NCBI RefSeq assembly: GCF_000255555.1
Contig: NZ_AGRW01000049.1
Location: forward strand, 62,001-126,000
DNA: 64,000 nucleotides
Direction: 5' to 3'
Source: Treponema saccharophilum DSM 2985
GTDB lineage: Bacteria; Spirochaetota; Spirochaetia; Treponematales; Treponemataceae
A program made the translations under genes and the position numbers. The number at the start of each line of letters is the position of its first letter. Position 1 is the first letter of the stretch. Positions 50,927-59,177 of the stretch are shown one piece after another. Under the pieces are notes generated by a model, which was not told where the DNA came from, did not search any database, and was given only the letters and a program-made list of their open reading frames with translations.

Positions 50927-50932
50927 ATTTTA
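50927..50932 (-). promoter_or_regulatory. TAAAAT box 8 bases upstream of the 575-residue protein gene
   Basis: Part of TGTATAAAAT on the minus strand, 8 bases before the ATG, with no Shine-Dalgarno in the gap. Confidence 0.45.
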
Positions 50933-51068
50933 TACAATATCCGACAAAACCTCTATAAAAAAATCTCAAGAAAAAGCATTTCGCAGTCACTCCGCGTTGC
51001 GGATTGTCGGAAATATCAAAAAAATCCAAAAACAATACGGCGCGCGCGCATTTTCCTACCTTCCGCGC

Positions 51069-51096
51069 TTGATACTTGGCGATTCGGCTGTAAAAT
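51069..51096 (+). promoter_or_regulatory. Promoter of the aldo/keto reductase, start at the ATG
   Basis: TTGATA (51069-51074), 16 bases, TAAAAT (51091-51096), then six bases AGGCGC and the ATG. The expected transcript begins at the start codon. Confidence 0.7.
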
Positions 51097-51102
51097 AGGC
51101 GC

Positions 51103-52089
51103 ATGTACAAAGCAAACGAAAACAGATATGCGCAGATGAAATACGCGCGGTGCGGAAAGAGCGGGCTGCTTCTTCCGAGGATTTCGCTCGGGCTGTGGCA
51201 CAATTTCGGCTCGGTCGACCCGTTCGAGAACCAGAAGAAGCTTCTGTTCACGGCGTTCGACCTCGGAATCACCCACTTCGACCTGGCGAACAACTACGGC
51301 CCCGTCCCCGGAAGCGCGGAGGAGAACTTCGGGCGGATAATCTCCGCGGAGCTCAAAAGCCACCGCGACGAGCTTGTCATCTCGACGAAAGCCGGATACG
51401 AGATGTGGGACGGTCCCTACGGAAACTGGGGCAGCCGAAAATACCTCATGTCGAGCCTCGACCAGAGCCTTTCGCGCATGAAGCTCGACTACGTGGACAT
51501 CTTCTACCACCACCGCCCCGACCCCGACACGCCGCTCGAGGAGACGATGGGCGCGCTCGCCGACATCGTGCATCAGGGGAAGGCGCTCTACGCGGGAATC
51601 TCCAACTACAACGCCGAGCAGACGAAAAAGGCGGCGGAAATTCTCCGCTCGATGGGAGTGCCGCTCCTCATAAACCAGTTCCGCTACAACATGATTGACC
51701 GGTGGGCGGACGACGACAGGCTGTTCGACGCGCTCGACGAAGTTGGATCCGGCTCAATCGCGTTCTGCCCGCTCGCGCAGGGGCTTCTCACGTCGCGCTA
51801 CCTCGGAGGCATCCCCGAGGGAAGCCGGGCTACGAGAAGCGTGTTCCTCACGCCGGACAGGATAACCGACGAGCTTCGCGCGAAGCTCAACCGCCTGAAC
51901 GAAATCGCAAAAAACCGAGGGCAGTCGCTCGCCGAGATGTCGCTCTCTTGGGCGCTCAGGCGGGGAAGGCTCACGTCCGTCCTCATCGGGGCGAGCCGCG
52001 CCGAGCAGATTGTGGAGAACGCCCGCGTCATAAACGCGCCCGACCTCACCGACGACGAGCTTTCCGCGATACATTCGGTGCTCGCGTAG
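51103..52089 (+). CDS. Aldo/keto reductase (YghZ/Gpr-like)
   Basis: 328 residues, TIM-barrel NADPH-dependent reductase. Catalytic tetrad: Asp and Tyr in HFDLANNYG, Lys in VISTKAGYE, His in DIFYHHRPD. GPYGNWGSRKYLMSSLDQSL and the cofactor segment SVLIGASRAEQIVENA match the YghZ branch, which reduces L-glyceraldehyde 3-phosphate and methylglyoxal-like aldehydes. The real start could be the Met at residue 12; neither has a Shine-Dalgarno, so the first ATG beside the -10 is kept. Confidence 0.9.
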   Translation: MYKANENRYAQMKYARCGKSGLLLPRISLGLWHNFGSVDPFENQKKLLFTAFDLGITHFDLANNYGPVPGSAEENFGRIISAELKSHRDELVISTKAGYEMWDGPYGNWGSRKYLMSSLDQSLSRMKLDYVDIFYHHRPDPDTPLEETMGALADIVHQGKALYAGISNYNAEQTKKAAEILRSMGVPLLINQFRYNMIDRWADDDRLFDALDEVGSGSIAFCPLAQGLLTSRYLGGIPEGSRATRSVFLTPDRITDELRAKLNRLNEIAKNRGQSLAEMSLSWALRRGRLTSVLIGASRAEQIVENARVINAPDLTDDELSAIHSVLA

Positions 52090-52101
52090 GGGGCAAGGCA
52101 T

Positions 52102-52136
52102 AAAAAAACAAGGGGCGAACTGCCCCTTGTTTTTTA
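52102..52136. terminator. Bidirectional terminator between the reductase and leuB
   Basis: AACAAGGGGC and GCCCCTTGTT perfect 10-bp arms around a GAACT loop, A-run before and T-run after. Confidence 0.95.
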
Positions 52137-52158
52137 TCTGCGGTTCGCTTGAAACCGT

Positions 52159-53253
52159 TTATTTGTTCAGGTACTCGACAACGAGCTGACCCATCTTCTT
52201 CGTTCCGACGAGCTTGCCAGCAGCCTTCACCTCGTCGATGTGGCTTCCGGCGATGTCGCCCGTGCGCCATCCGTCGTCAAGGACCGCGCTCACGGCGTTC
52301 TCGATTGCCTTCGCCTCGTCCTCAAGCTTGAAGCTGTAGCGGAGGAGCATCGCCGCGGAGAGAATTGTCGCCAGCGGGTTCGCCAAATCTTTTCCGGCGA
52401 TGTCGGGCGCGCTTCCATGAATCGGCTCGTAGAGGCCGGGGCCCGTTCCGTCGCCGATTGAGGCAGACGCGAGCATTCCGATTGAGCCGGTAATCTGGCT
52501 CGCCTCGTCGCTCATGATGTCGCCGAACATGTTGCTCGTCGCGATGACGTCGAACTGGCGCGGGTTCCGCACCAGCTGCATCGAGGCGTTGTCGATGTAG
52601 AGGTATGAGAGCGCGACTTCGGGATAGTCCTTCTTCACGTCCTCGGCGACGCGCCTCCAGAGCTGGCTTGAGTTGAGGATGTTCGCCTTGTCAACGACGC
52701 AGAGCCTCTTCTGCCTGCTCATCGCGTACTCAAAACCCATGCGGACAATGCGCTCAATCTCGGGGCGCGTGTATTTCTCGGTGTCCCACGCGGTGTTTCC
52801 GTCCGCGCTCGTCCCGCGCTCGCCGAAATAGATTCCGCCCGTAAGCTCGCGCACGATGAGGATGTCCAGCCCGTCGCCGACAATCTCGTCCTTGAGCGGG
52901 CACGCGTCCTTGAGCTGCTTCCACATGACCGCGGGGCGCAGGTTCGCGAAAACCTTCATTCCGCCGCGAAGACCAAGAAGCGCCTTCTCAGGGCGAAGCT
53001 CGGAGGCGAGGTTGTCCCACTTGGGGCCGCCGACCGCGCCGAGAAGAGCCGCGTCGCTCTTGAGGCAGATTTCGAGCTGCTCCTCAGGAAGGGGCTTGCC
53101 GAATTTGTCGATTGCCGCGCCGCCCGCCACAACGTTCGTGTAGTTCCACTTGTGCCCGAATTTCTTCGCAACGGCGTCAAGCACGTTCACTGCTTCCGCC
53201 ACAACATCGGGACCGATTCCGTCGCCTGGGATAAGAGCGATTGTCTTTTCCAT
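52159..53253 (-). CDS. leuB: 3-isopropylmalate dehydrogenase
   Basis: 364 residues, leucine synthesis. Start IALIPGDGIGPDVVAEA; LLGAVGGPKWDN; LLGLRGGMKVFANLRP; ELTGGIYFGERG; VDKANILNSSQLWR; YIDNASMQLVRNPRQFDVI; MFGDIMSDEASQITGSIGMLASAS; EPIHGSAPDIAGK. All metal and substrate residues of the family are present. GGAG lies about 11 bases before the ATG. No leuA/C/D nearby and no leucine leader or T-box recognised. Upstream is the repeat array. Confidence 0.96.
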   Translation of the reverse strand: MEKTIALIPGDGIGPDVVAEAVNVLDAVAKKFGHKWNYTNVVAGGAAIDKFGKPLPEEQLEICLKSDAALLGAVGGPKWDNLASELRPEKALLGLRGGMKVFANLRPAVMWKQLKDACPLKDEIVGDGLDILIVRELTGGIYFGERGTSADGNTAWDTEKYTRPEIERIVRMGFEYAMSRQKRLCVVDKANILNSSQLWRRVAEDVKKDYPEVALSYLYIDNASMQLVRNPRQFDVIATSNMFGDIMSDEASQITGSIGMLASASIGDGTGPGLYEPIHGSAPDIAGKDLANPLATILSAAMLLRYSFKLEDEAKAIENAVSAVLDDGWRTGDIAGSHIDEVKAAGKLVGTKKMGQLVVEYLNK

Positions 53254-53314
53254 CTTTTTGAATACTCCTTGTAGATTTGGATTGCGGATATTTTACCGAA
53301 AAAGGCGCGCGCTT

Positions 53315-53690
53315 GCATACCGTTTTCCGTTCTAAGTTCGGCTTGGTGGTAGCAAGCGTTCGCCGGCACGTGCGAAGCCCGTGCCTACCGTGGCGGAATT
53401 TGTCGTGAGGACAAAAATCTCTCGTTTTTACTTCGGATTGCGTTCTTTTTCCCCGTTCTAAATTCGGCTTGGTTGGAGCAAGCGTTCGCCGGCACGTGCG
53501 AATCCCGTGCCTACCGTGGCGAATTTTGTCGGATGGGCAAAAAGCTTTCGTTCTTAGTTCGACTTGCATACCGTTTTCCGTTCTAAGTTCGGCTTGGTTG
53601 GAGCAAGCGTTCGCCGGCACGTGCGAAGCCCGTGCCTACCGTGGCGGAATTTGTCGGGTGGGCAAAAATCTTTCGCTAACCGGTTCGGAT
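53315..53690 (+). repeat. Three tandem units (about 125 bases) of the structured repeat
   Basis: Units start near 53315, 53440 and 53566. Each has TTTTCCGTTCTAAGTTCGGC (with small changes), TGGAGCAAGCGTTCGCC, and GGCACG-8-CGTGCC followed by TACCGTGGCG. TTGC at the left edge pairs with GCAA of GAGCAAGC, and GGCACG pairs with CGTGCC, enclosed by CGCC/GGCG. The units are about 85-90 percent alike by eye. They fill the gap between leuB and the fibronectin-type lipoprotein gene, both on the minus strand. Confidence 0.9.
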
Positions 53691-53699
53691 TGGCGGGCA

Positions 53700-53731
53700 T
53701 AAAAAAATCGGCGGAAAGTTTCCGCCGATTG
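53700..53731 (-). terminator. Terminator of the lipoprotein gene
   Basis: AATCGGCGGAAA pairs with TTTCCGCCGATT; on the minus strand seven T bases follow. It stands between the gene and the repeat array. Confidence 0.9.
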
Positions 53732-53748
53732 CAGGACAGTCGATTTTC

Positions 53749-55068
53749 TTAAGACGAGACTTTTATCTTGAATGTGCCTGTACTTCCGGAAGAATACGGC
53801 TCTACTTTCAGGTATATATAGCCGGATGTTGCGCCGCATTTTATCGTCTGCCCTGTAGAATCGAAAAACATAGTACTGACGAATGATAAATTAGAATAAG
53901 CCGAGACCTTCACGTCAAGAGTTTCGTTGCCAGTGCCAGTACCTTGATAACTATCTGCCCAATATACCGTATAAGTTCTCCCGGCGGAAGCGTAAAAACG
54001 ATAGATGCACGATTGTGTGCCGCTTGTCAGGATTCCTTCCGTCCAGCCAGCATTCACGTCGAGCGTAGTATAGCTTGAACTTGACGAAGACGGCATTGTG
54101 ACGGTTACCGAGTTTGATATTGCAGGCGACCCGGACGTCTGGTTTGCCCTGAGGACGAACGTATACGTGCTTCCGGCAGTAAGACCGGTGATTGTTGAGC
54201 TTGAATAACCGTATCTATTCGTGTTCATACAGCTTCCGTTCTTCCAGACGTAGACGTAATCCCCGTAATAGTTTCCGGTCCATGAGAGCGTCACGCTGGT
54301 GGAGGAAGTTATGTCACAAGAAAGCGTGTACGGGTACATCGCTGTCCCCGCCTGGATATAAACGGAGCAGCTGTTGGACAGCTCCTTCGCGTCGCTTGAG
54401 TTTCCGTTCTTGAGGACGACGGAGTGAGAGCCGGAAGTAAGGCCATCGATAGTCGCGCTCCCCGCGGACGTACTGGCGGTCTTTTCGTATGCGCCGTCGA
54501 CAAAAATGTATACGGAATCCCCGACGTAGCCGTAGTTATTCCACTCGATGTTCATTCCGAGCTGCCCCGTATCCTCAACCTTCGTCAGCTCCATCGTGTT
54601 CTCGTCCTCCATTTTGAGGACTATCTTTACAGAGCTAGAATTCTGGGGACAATAAGCCAGATAACCGCGCGAGTAACCGAGCAGCGATGTTATGCTCTCC
54701 TCGCTTGAATAAGTAAGATACGACTGGATTTCCTCTTTCGTCATCTTCTTGGAAGTAAAAGTGAACTTGCTTTTGAGGTCTGAAGTTCTTGATTCTGACA
54801 GTTCTCCCCAATAAGACCACCCCTGCGAAGCATTTGACTTCCAATTATTCTGGAAGGAATAGAACGAAGGGTTAGCGACATAGAGCGCATATTTCTTTTC
54901 CGACGACTTCTTGCTTCCGCTTCCGTTCTCAACAGAAATCGGAGACGTTCCGTCGAGCAGCTCGTACTTCTCGTTCAGGTACACTCCGCCGCACCCGGAA
55001 ACGACGGCGGAGAAAGCCGCGCACAGTAAAGCCGCGGCGATTTTTGCAAATGGGAATCTTGATTTCAT
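53749..55068 (-). CDS. Lipoprotein with fibronectin-III-like and PPC-like domains
   Basis: 439 residues. Signal peptide with lipobox ending VVSGCGG, so it should be lipid-anchored. Central Ig/FN3 modules, one with the typical TLSWTGNY...TITGLTAGSTYTFVLRA pattern (about 270-330), a Ser-rich linker, then a C-terminal pre-peptidase-like domain (GILTSGTQSCIYRFYASAGRTYTVYW ... YIYLKVEPYSSGSTGTFKIKV, shown in parts). It probably binds something at the cell surface. A/T-richer than its neighbours. GGAGA precedes the ATG. Follows the CsgG-like gene by 16 bases. Confidence 0.75.
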   Translation of the reverse strand: MKSRFPFAKIAAALLCAAFSAVVSGCGGVYLNEKYELLDGTSPISVENGSGSKKSSEKKYALYVANPSFYSFQNNWKSNASQGWSYWGELSESRTSDLKSKFTFTSKKMTKEEIQSYLTYSSEESITSLLGYSRGYLAYCPQNSSSVKIVLKMEDENTMELTKVEDTGQLGMNIEWNNYGYVGDSVYIFVDGAYEKTASTSAGSATIDGLTSGSHSVVLKNGNSSDAKELSNSCSVYIQAGTAMYPYTLSCDITSSTSVTLSWTGNYYGDYVYVWKNGSCMNTNRYGYSSSTITGLTAGSTYTFVLRANQTSGSPAISNSVTVTMPSSSSSSYTTLDVNAGWTEGILTSGTQSCIYRFYASAGRTYTVYWADSYQGTGTGNETLDVKVSAYSNLSFVSTMFFDSTGQTIKCGATSGYIYLKVEPYSSGSTGTFKIKVSS

Positions 55069-55084
55069 AATTCTTCTCCTTGTC

Positions 55085-57469
55085 CTACCACGTTATGCCG
55101 AGCCCGATCGAATACTTGTCGAAGAACCGCTCCTGCTCAGTGTAGCATTCGCTCGGAGTCCAGCCGACACCGTACCGCCCGAAGAGAACCCATCCGACAG
55201 ACGGAGAGAACCATTCCACCGTCAGGCTTCCGCACAAGCCGAACGCGTCGTTCACGAGTCCCGCCTCGCCGTCGAGGCAGACCCTTATCTGCTCGTCGAA
55301 GCACCAGTTCATGCCAAGCAGCCCGGTGAATGTCAGCGTCGTCTCGCCGCCGAGGTCCTTGTAGGAAAGGTCATCCGGGGACGGCTCCGACTTGCTGTCG
55401 CTCGACTGCGAGTATATGTACGTGTTGAAACCGCCCGTCAAATTCAAGCCCCAATAGAAATGCTTTCCGAGCTTCTTCGTAATCATGAGGCCGCCGGCGA
55501 GAATCATGTTGTCGTCGCCGTAGTTGTAGAAATCGCCCACTAACAGGATTGAGCTTCTGCCGTGCTGCTTCCGCCTCGCCTCCTCGCGCTCAATTTCCTT
55601 CTGCCGCTTTTTCTCCGCCTTCTCCTCCTCGCGCGCAATCCGCTCCTGCTCCTCGCGGTATTCTCTCTCCGCCTTGATTCTGGCAACCTCGTCCTTCGCG
55701 TCCTGACGCGCTTTTTCCGCGGCGAGACGCTTCTCCTCAAGCGCTTTTATTTCCGCTTCCTTCCTATTGGCCTCGGCAATCTGCTCGTCCGTTCGGATGT
55801 CGTACGGCGGCGTCATCGAGAAGTCCCTCTTCGAGTTGAGCGACATCTCGCTCACATTCTTTCCGCGGACGTTGTTGTACACGCGCAGCTTGCTGAAACC
55901 GAATTTGTACTCGGACGGATGGTCTTCGTCCTTTGGTTCCGCCCAATAATCCATCTCGCAGACGAGAATCTTGTCGCCGCGGCTGAACAGAGAGTCGTAC
56001 ATCGCGACGGCATCGCTGTAGTCGTCCCAAACCTCGTCGGAATCCTCGATTTTCGGAACGGCGTTGCCCGTGAACTGCGTGTACTCGATTTCGAACGAGG
56101 TCTGCGTAAGGAGGATGTTGTCGGAATACAGGTAGACGTTCACCGGCCACTTGTGGCTCTCACCGTCCCACACGCCAACGGAAAGCTGGAGCTCGTCGCT
56201 CAAAGAAGAAACCGTCCTCGGCTTCTTCTCCGTTCCCAAAAGCGCGTAGTCGGCATAGATTCCTTTCCTGAGGTCGTCCATCGTCGATTTCGGCTTGGTG
56301 CTCGCATCCTCCTTGTCCTTCTCCGCCTGCACGAGGATTTCTATCTTCTTCGCCTTGGCCGCGTTCTGCCTTCTGATGAGCGCATCGCTCGTTATCGTCC
56401 CGTCCTGCTTCCGGTCGCCGATTTTCAGCGGCGCGTTCATGATTTTGTCGGTCTCGGTCTCGATGTCGGCTTGCGCCTGCTCGTCGATTTCGTTGAGCCG
56501 CTCGTGGAGGTCGTCGCGGATTCCGATGAGCGCCTGCTTCTTTCCCTCGATGATTCTTATCTGGCTGAGGATGGAGGCATTCTCAAGCTTCTTGCTTCTC
56601 GCCTTCTCAGCTTTCTCCTGAGCCTCGCGCGCCAGACGGTCGCGCTCTTCCTTTACCTTCGCGCTCTTCTCGTTGAGGATTTTCTCGTACTCAAGAGCCT
56701 TCTTATTTTCCTCCGCAAGACGCTTCGACTTCTCCTCCGCTGTGCGCAGCTTCTCCGCGATGATTGCGCGCTGAGCCTCCGCCTTCGCGCGCACGGAATC
56801 GGCGGAAAGCTCAGACGAGGTCGATGACACGCTTATCTCCTTGTTGAGCGCGGCAATCTGCTCCTTGTAGCGGGCTGCCTCCTGCTCCGCAAGCCTCTGC
56901 CTGTCGTCTGAAGAAAGGTCGCTCTCGCCGTGCTGCAGAACCCACCTCTGCTCGGTCGAAAGGGACACGCCGAGCGCACTGCACATATTCATCGTAATCT
57001 TGTCGATTTCGCATCCGGCGCCGTCGTACAGCCTCTCGTATTCCTTCTGCCCCTCGCTCACATGCTGAAAAAGGTTCGTTCCCGTGGAAAGGTCCACGAC
57101 GCCGACCGTCAGGGAAAATTTGCCGCCGGCTTTCCTCACCGTCGAGAAAATCGCGTACTTTGCCGGCGTGAGGTTTCCGATTTCAGCCATCGCCGCCTCG
57201 TTGTATCCGCCGCCCTCGAATTTCTTCTGGAGTTCCTTGACTTTCTTCTCGTTCGTGTTGTCGATGAGCCTGAAATCCGTATATTTTGATACATTCGCGC
57301 TGAGCCTGTCCCTAACGGAATTCTTGAGCCAACCCAAATCCTTCGGGACATTCTCCTCCTCGGTGTTGTACACCATGACAGCGGCATCTTTCGGAACCGC
57401 CGAATATGCTCCCAGGCTGGCGAAAAGCACCGCAACCGCCGCCAGAAATCTGAAAACCGTTTTCCCCAT
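55085..57469 (-). CDS. CsgG-like / coiled-coil / outer-membrane barrel protein
   Basis: 794 residues, architecture unusual. Signal peptide 1-23. Residues 25-165 resemble the CsgG/TolB-type alpha/beta domain (AVMVYNTEEENVPKDLGWL, NLTPAKYAIFSTVRKAGGKF). Then a long Glu/Lys/Arg-rich coiled coil (about 185-330) and a second near 590-665. A beta-rich domain sits between. The last 125 residues look like a small beta-barrel (GGLMITKKLGKHFYWGLNL ... YSIGLGITW). It may link the outer membrane to the cell wall or a secretion site. GGAGGAG precedes the ATG at 57469. Confidence 0.65.
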   Translation of the reverse strand: MGKTVFRFLAAVAVLFASLGAYSAVPKDAAVMVYNTEEENVPKDLGWLKNSVRDRLSANVSKYTDFRLIDNTNEKKVKELQKKFEGGGYNEAAMAEIGNLTPAKYAIFSTVRKAGGKFSLTVGVVDLSTGTNLFQHVSEGQKEYERLYDGAGCEIDKITMNMCSALGVSLSTEQRWVLQHGESDLSSDDRQRLAEQEAARYKEQIAALNKEISVSSTSSELSADSVRAKAEAQRAIIAEKLRTAEEKSKRLAEENKKALEYEKILNEKSAKVKEERDRLAREAQEKAEKARSKKLENASILSQIRIIEGKKQALIGIRDDLHERLNEIDEQAQADIETETDKIMNAPLKIGDRKQDGTITSDALIRRQNAAKAKKIEILVQAEKDKEDASTKPKSTMDDLRKGIYADYALLGTEKKPRTVSSLSDELQLSVGVWDGESHKWPVNVYLYSDNILLTQTSFEIEYTQFTGNAVPKIEDSDEVWDDYSDAVAMYDSLFSRGDKILVCEMDYWAEPKDEDHPSEYKFGFSKLRVYNNVRGKNVSEMSLNSKRDFSMTPPYDIRTDEQIAEANRKEAEIKALEEKRLAAEKARQDAKDEVARIKAEREYREEQERIAREEEKAEKKRQKEIEREEARRKQHGRSSILLVGDFYNYGDDNMILAGGLMITKKLGKHFYWGLNLTGGFNTYIYSQSSDSKSEPSPDDLSYKDLGGETTLTFTGLLGMNWCFDEQIRVCLDGEAGLVNDAFGLCGSLTVEWFSPSVGWVLFGRYGVGWTPSECYTEQERFFDKYSIGLGITW

Positions 57470-57594
57470 AAAAACACTCCTCCGAACGAACCTTCCCCTA
57501 CCGTTCAGGTTCACGACTTCCCGGAACTGCGCCTTTTTCTCATCGCATCCCAAGAAAACTCGTCCCAAGCCATTTTTCGGCTCCGAACACGTTT

Positions 57595-57623
57595 AATATA
57601 TACTAATAAACCATATTTGTCAG
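57595..57623 (-). promoter_or_regulatory. Promoter of the CsgG-like gene
   Basis: On the minus strand CTGACA, 17 bases, TATATT. Leader of about 115 bases. The rest of the 320-base gap (57470-57789) holds a possible promoter region for the small plus-strand gene and no other gene. Confidence 0.65.
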
Positions 57624-57789
57624 ACTTCGCCCCCTGAAAAAAAAATGACCTGTCCGGAAAACATCCTAATATATTTATTATAGAATGCGACGCTCCGAAT
57701 GTGTTTCGGAATCAAGCGCGGCACAGCAAAACCAACCGATTTTATGTGTTATGAACATGAGGAGAATAAATCCTCAAGGAGGCTTTTTT

Positions 57790-58065
57790 ATGACGATGGA
57801 TGATTTTAAAGAATTCCTGATACGGACAGGGTATTCGGAACGGACACCGGCCGGAAATCCGAGCACTGTGTATGATTATCAGAAGCGGGTGCAGACCATC
57901 TGCGAAAGGGAACATATCCCGGATTTAGACTCATTGGCAGCCAGAATCGATGAAATCGAAAGGAAATATGCTGAGAATGGAGAAGAATCAGAATTCGGCG
58001 CAAAAAGCCATAATGCGTACATAAATGCAATCAGGCGATTTCAGGAACTGTGCCGGGAACAATAA
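57790..58065 (+). CDS. Small orphan protein, possible integrase SAM-like fold
   Basis: 91 residues: TMDDFKEFLIRTGYSERTPA..., with helices reminiscent of the N-terminal core-binding domain of tyrosine recombinases (STVYDYQKRVQTICERE, YINAIRRFQELC), but no catalytic domain follows. Codon choice (more AT-ending codons such as ATT, GAT, AAA) differs from nearby genes, hinting at transfer. AAGGAGG lies 6 bases before the ATG at 57790, after a small GAGGA/TCCTC hairpin. Function unknown. Confidence 0.6.
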   Translation: MTMDDFKEFLIRTGYSERTPAGNPSTVYDYQKRVQTICEREHIPDLDSLAARIDEIERKYAENGEESEFGAKSHNAYINAIRRFQELCREQ

Positions 58066-58124
58066 AACGGTCCGTACCGCCGGTATCCCCCCGTTCCCCG
58101 ATTCCGCGGACACTGAACATCAGG

Positions 58125-58184
58125 CAAAAAAAAGCGGAACGGCTCCTGACCGTCTTCGGGCAAAAGCCGCTCCGTCCGTTCCGC
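58125..58184 (-). terminator. Terminator of the SPFH gene
   Basis: GCGGAACGG and CCGTTCCGC arms with a long inner loop; on the minus strand eight T bases follow. Confidence 0.8.
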
Positions 58185-58200
58185 GCGTCTTCGCGGGATG

Positions 58201-59112
58201 CTATTTCTTTGCCTCGGGGAGGTTCACGATTCCGCCTGCCGCGGTGAGCGGGACGTACTCGGGAACCTGCCTTCCGTCCCAGCGCTTCGCCTTCTCAAGC
58301 TCAATCTCAAGCTCCTTGAGCTTTATCTCGACGTTGTAGTTCTGCGCGACCTTCTCGTTGTAATACGCGAGGGCGTCAGCCTCGACGCGCTTCGCCTCCG
58401 CGGCTTTCTGCGCCTTCATCAAGTCGGCCTCGGCCGTCTGCTCCGCCGCCTTCTTCGCAGCCTCAGCCTCGGCGACCTGCTTCTGCGCGTTCGTCTCGGC
58501 AAGCTTCAAATCCTGCTCAGCCTGACGGACCTGCTGCGTCCTGTTCATCGTCTCCTTGATGTTCTTGTCGAAGTCGTCGCTCCAGTCCCAGTTGGAAATC
58601 GTCAGCTGCGTCACCTCAATCGGGTATTCGGAAAGGCGGGCGGCAAGGCTTTTCGAGACGTCCGTCGTGATTTTGTCCTGGTTCTCGACAAGCTCGTAAA
58701 TCGAATACTTTCCGACAGCCTCCTTCACGCACGAGACGAGGCTCCGCGTTATCGCGTTCTCCAAAATGGCGTCCCCGTACTTCGTGACGACATCCATTAT
58801 CCTGTCGTCGTCGTAGCGGTAGAAGACGGTGACCTGCGAGCCGACCGTCTGCATGTCCTTCGTTATCGCGCCGTCCTTCCCCACCGAGAAATTCGCGTTC
58901 ATCCCCTTGGGGACAATAGAATACTTCTGGATGCGGGAGATGAACGGAACGTGGAAGTGCATTCCCGGCTCGAGGACGCCGCTCGAAACCTCGCCGAGCG
59001 TGACCATTACGCCGCGCTCGTTCGGCTCGACGACATCATACGCCGAGATTCCGACGGCGAGGACAAAAAGCGCGATTGCGCCCGCGAAAACAGATTTTCC
59101 TATCTTTTTCAT
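58201..59112 (-). CDS. SPFH/prohibitin-family membrane protein
   Basis: 303 residues. N-terminal membrane anchor (about 7-25), then the SPFH domain (VEPNERGVMVTLGEVSSGVLEPGMHFHVPF), followed by an Ala/Glu/Lys-rich coiled coil (about 195-275). Resembles prohibitin/HflC-type proteins that form ring scaffolds in the inner membrane and modulate proteases. No HflK partner nearby. Start at 59112 has GGAG 6 bases upstream; adjacent ATG 59115 is too near it. Confidence 0.88.
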   Translation of the reverse strand: MKKIGKSVFAGAIALFVLAVGISAYDVVEPNERGVMVTLGEVSSGVLEPGMHFHVPFISRIQKYSIVPKGMNANFSVGKDGAITKDMQTVGSQVTVFYRYDDDRIMDVVTKYGDAILENAITRSLVSCVKEAVGKYSIYELVENQDKITTDVSKSLAARLSEYPIEVTQLTISNWDWSDDFDKNIKETMNRTQQVRQAEQDLKLAETNAQKQVAEAEAAKKAAEQTAEADLMKAQKAAEAKRVEADALAYYNEKVAQNYNVEIKLKELEIELEKAKRWDGRQVPEYVPLTAAGGIVNLPEAKK

Positions 59113-59177
59113 CATATGCTCCTTTTTTTTTATAAATACGCCAAACCGACCTCGCGGATGGCGGAAACAGCATGCCC

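Larger units (their letters stand above)
53254..53748. other. 495-base intergenic region upstream of leuB
   Basis: Holds the leuB leader with a TAAAAT-like -10, the three-unit repeat array, and the terminator of the lipoprotein gene. Short open frames across the repeat are judged not to be genes because they repeat in register with the units and lack ribosome-binding sites. Confidence 0.7.

Noticed and set aside
53254-53315. T-box or leucine attenuator upstream of leuB
   Set aside because: No run of leucine codons, no T-box consensus and no terminator in the leader.
53187-53620. Open frame across the repeat array with repeated peptide HGRHG-RTCRRTLA
   Set aside because: The peptide repeats simply mirror the DNA units, there is no ribosome-binding site, and the diverged units at 48 kb do not keep the same peptide.
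53315-53690. CRISPR array
   Set aside because: Units are about 125 bases, contiguous, without short spacers of unique sequence, and no cas genes are nearby.
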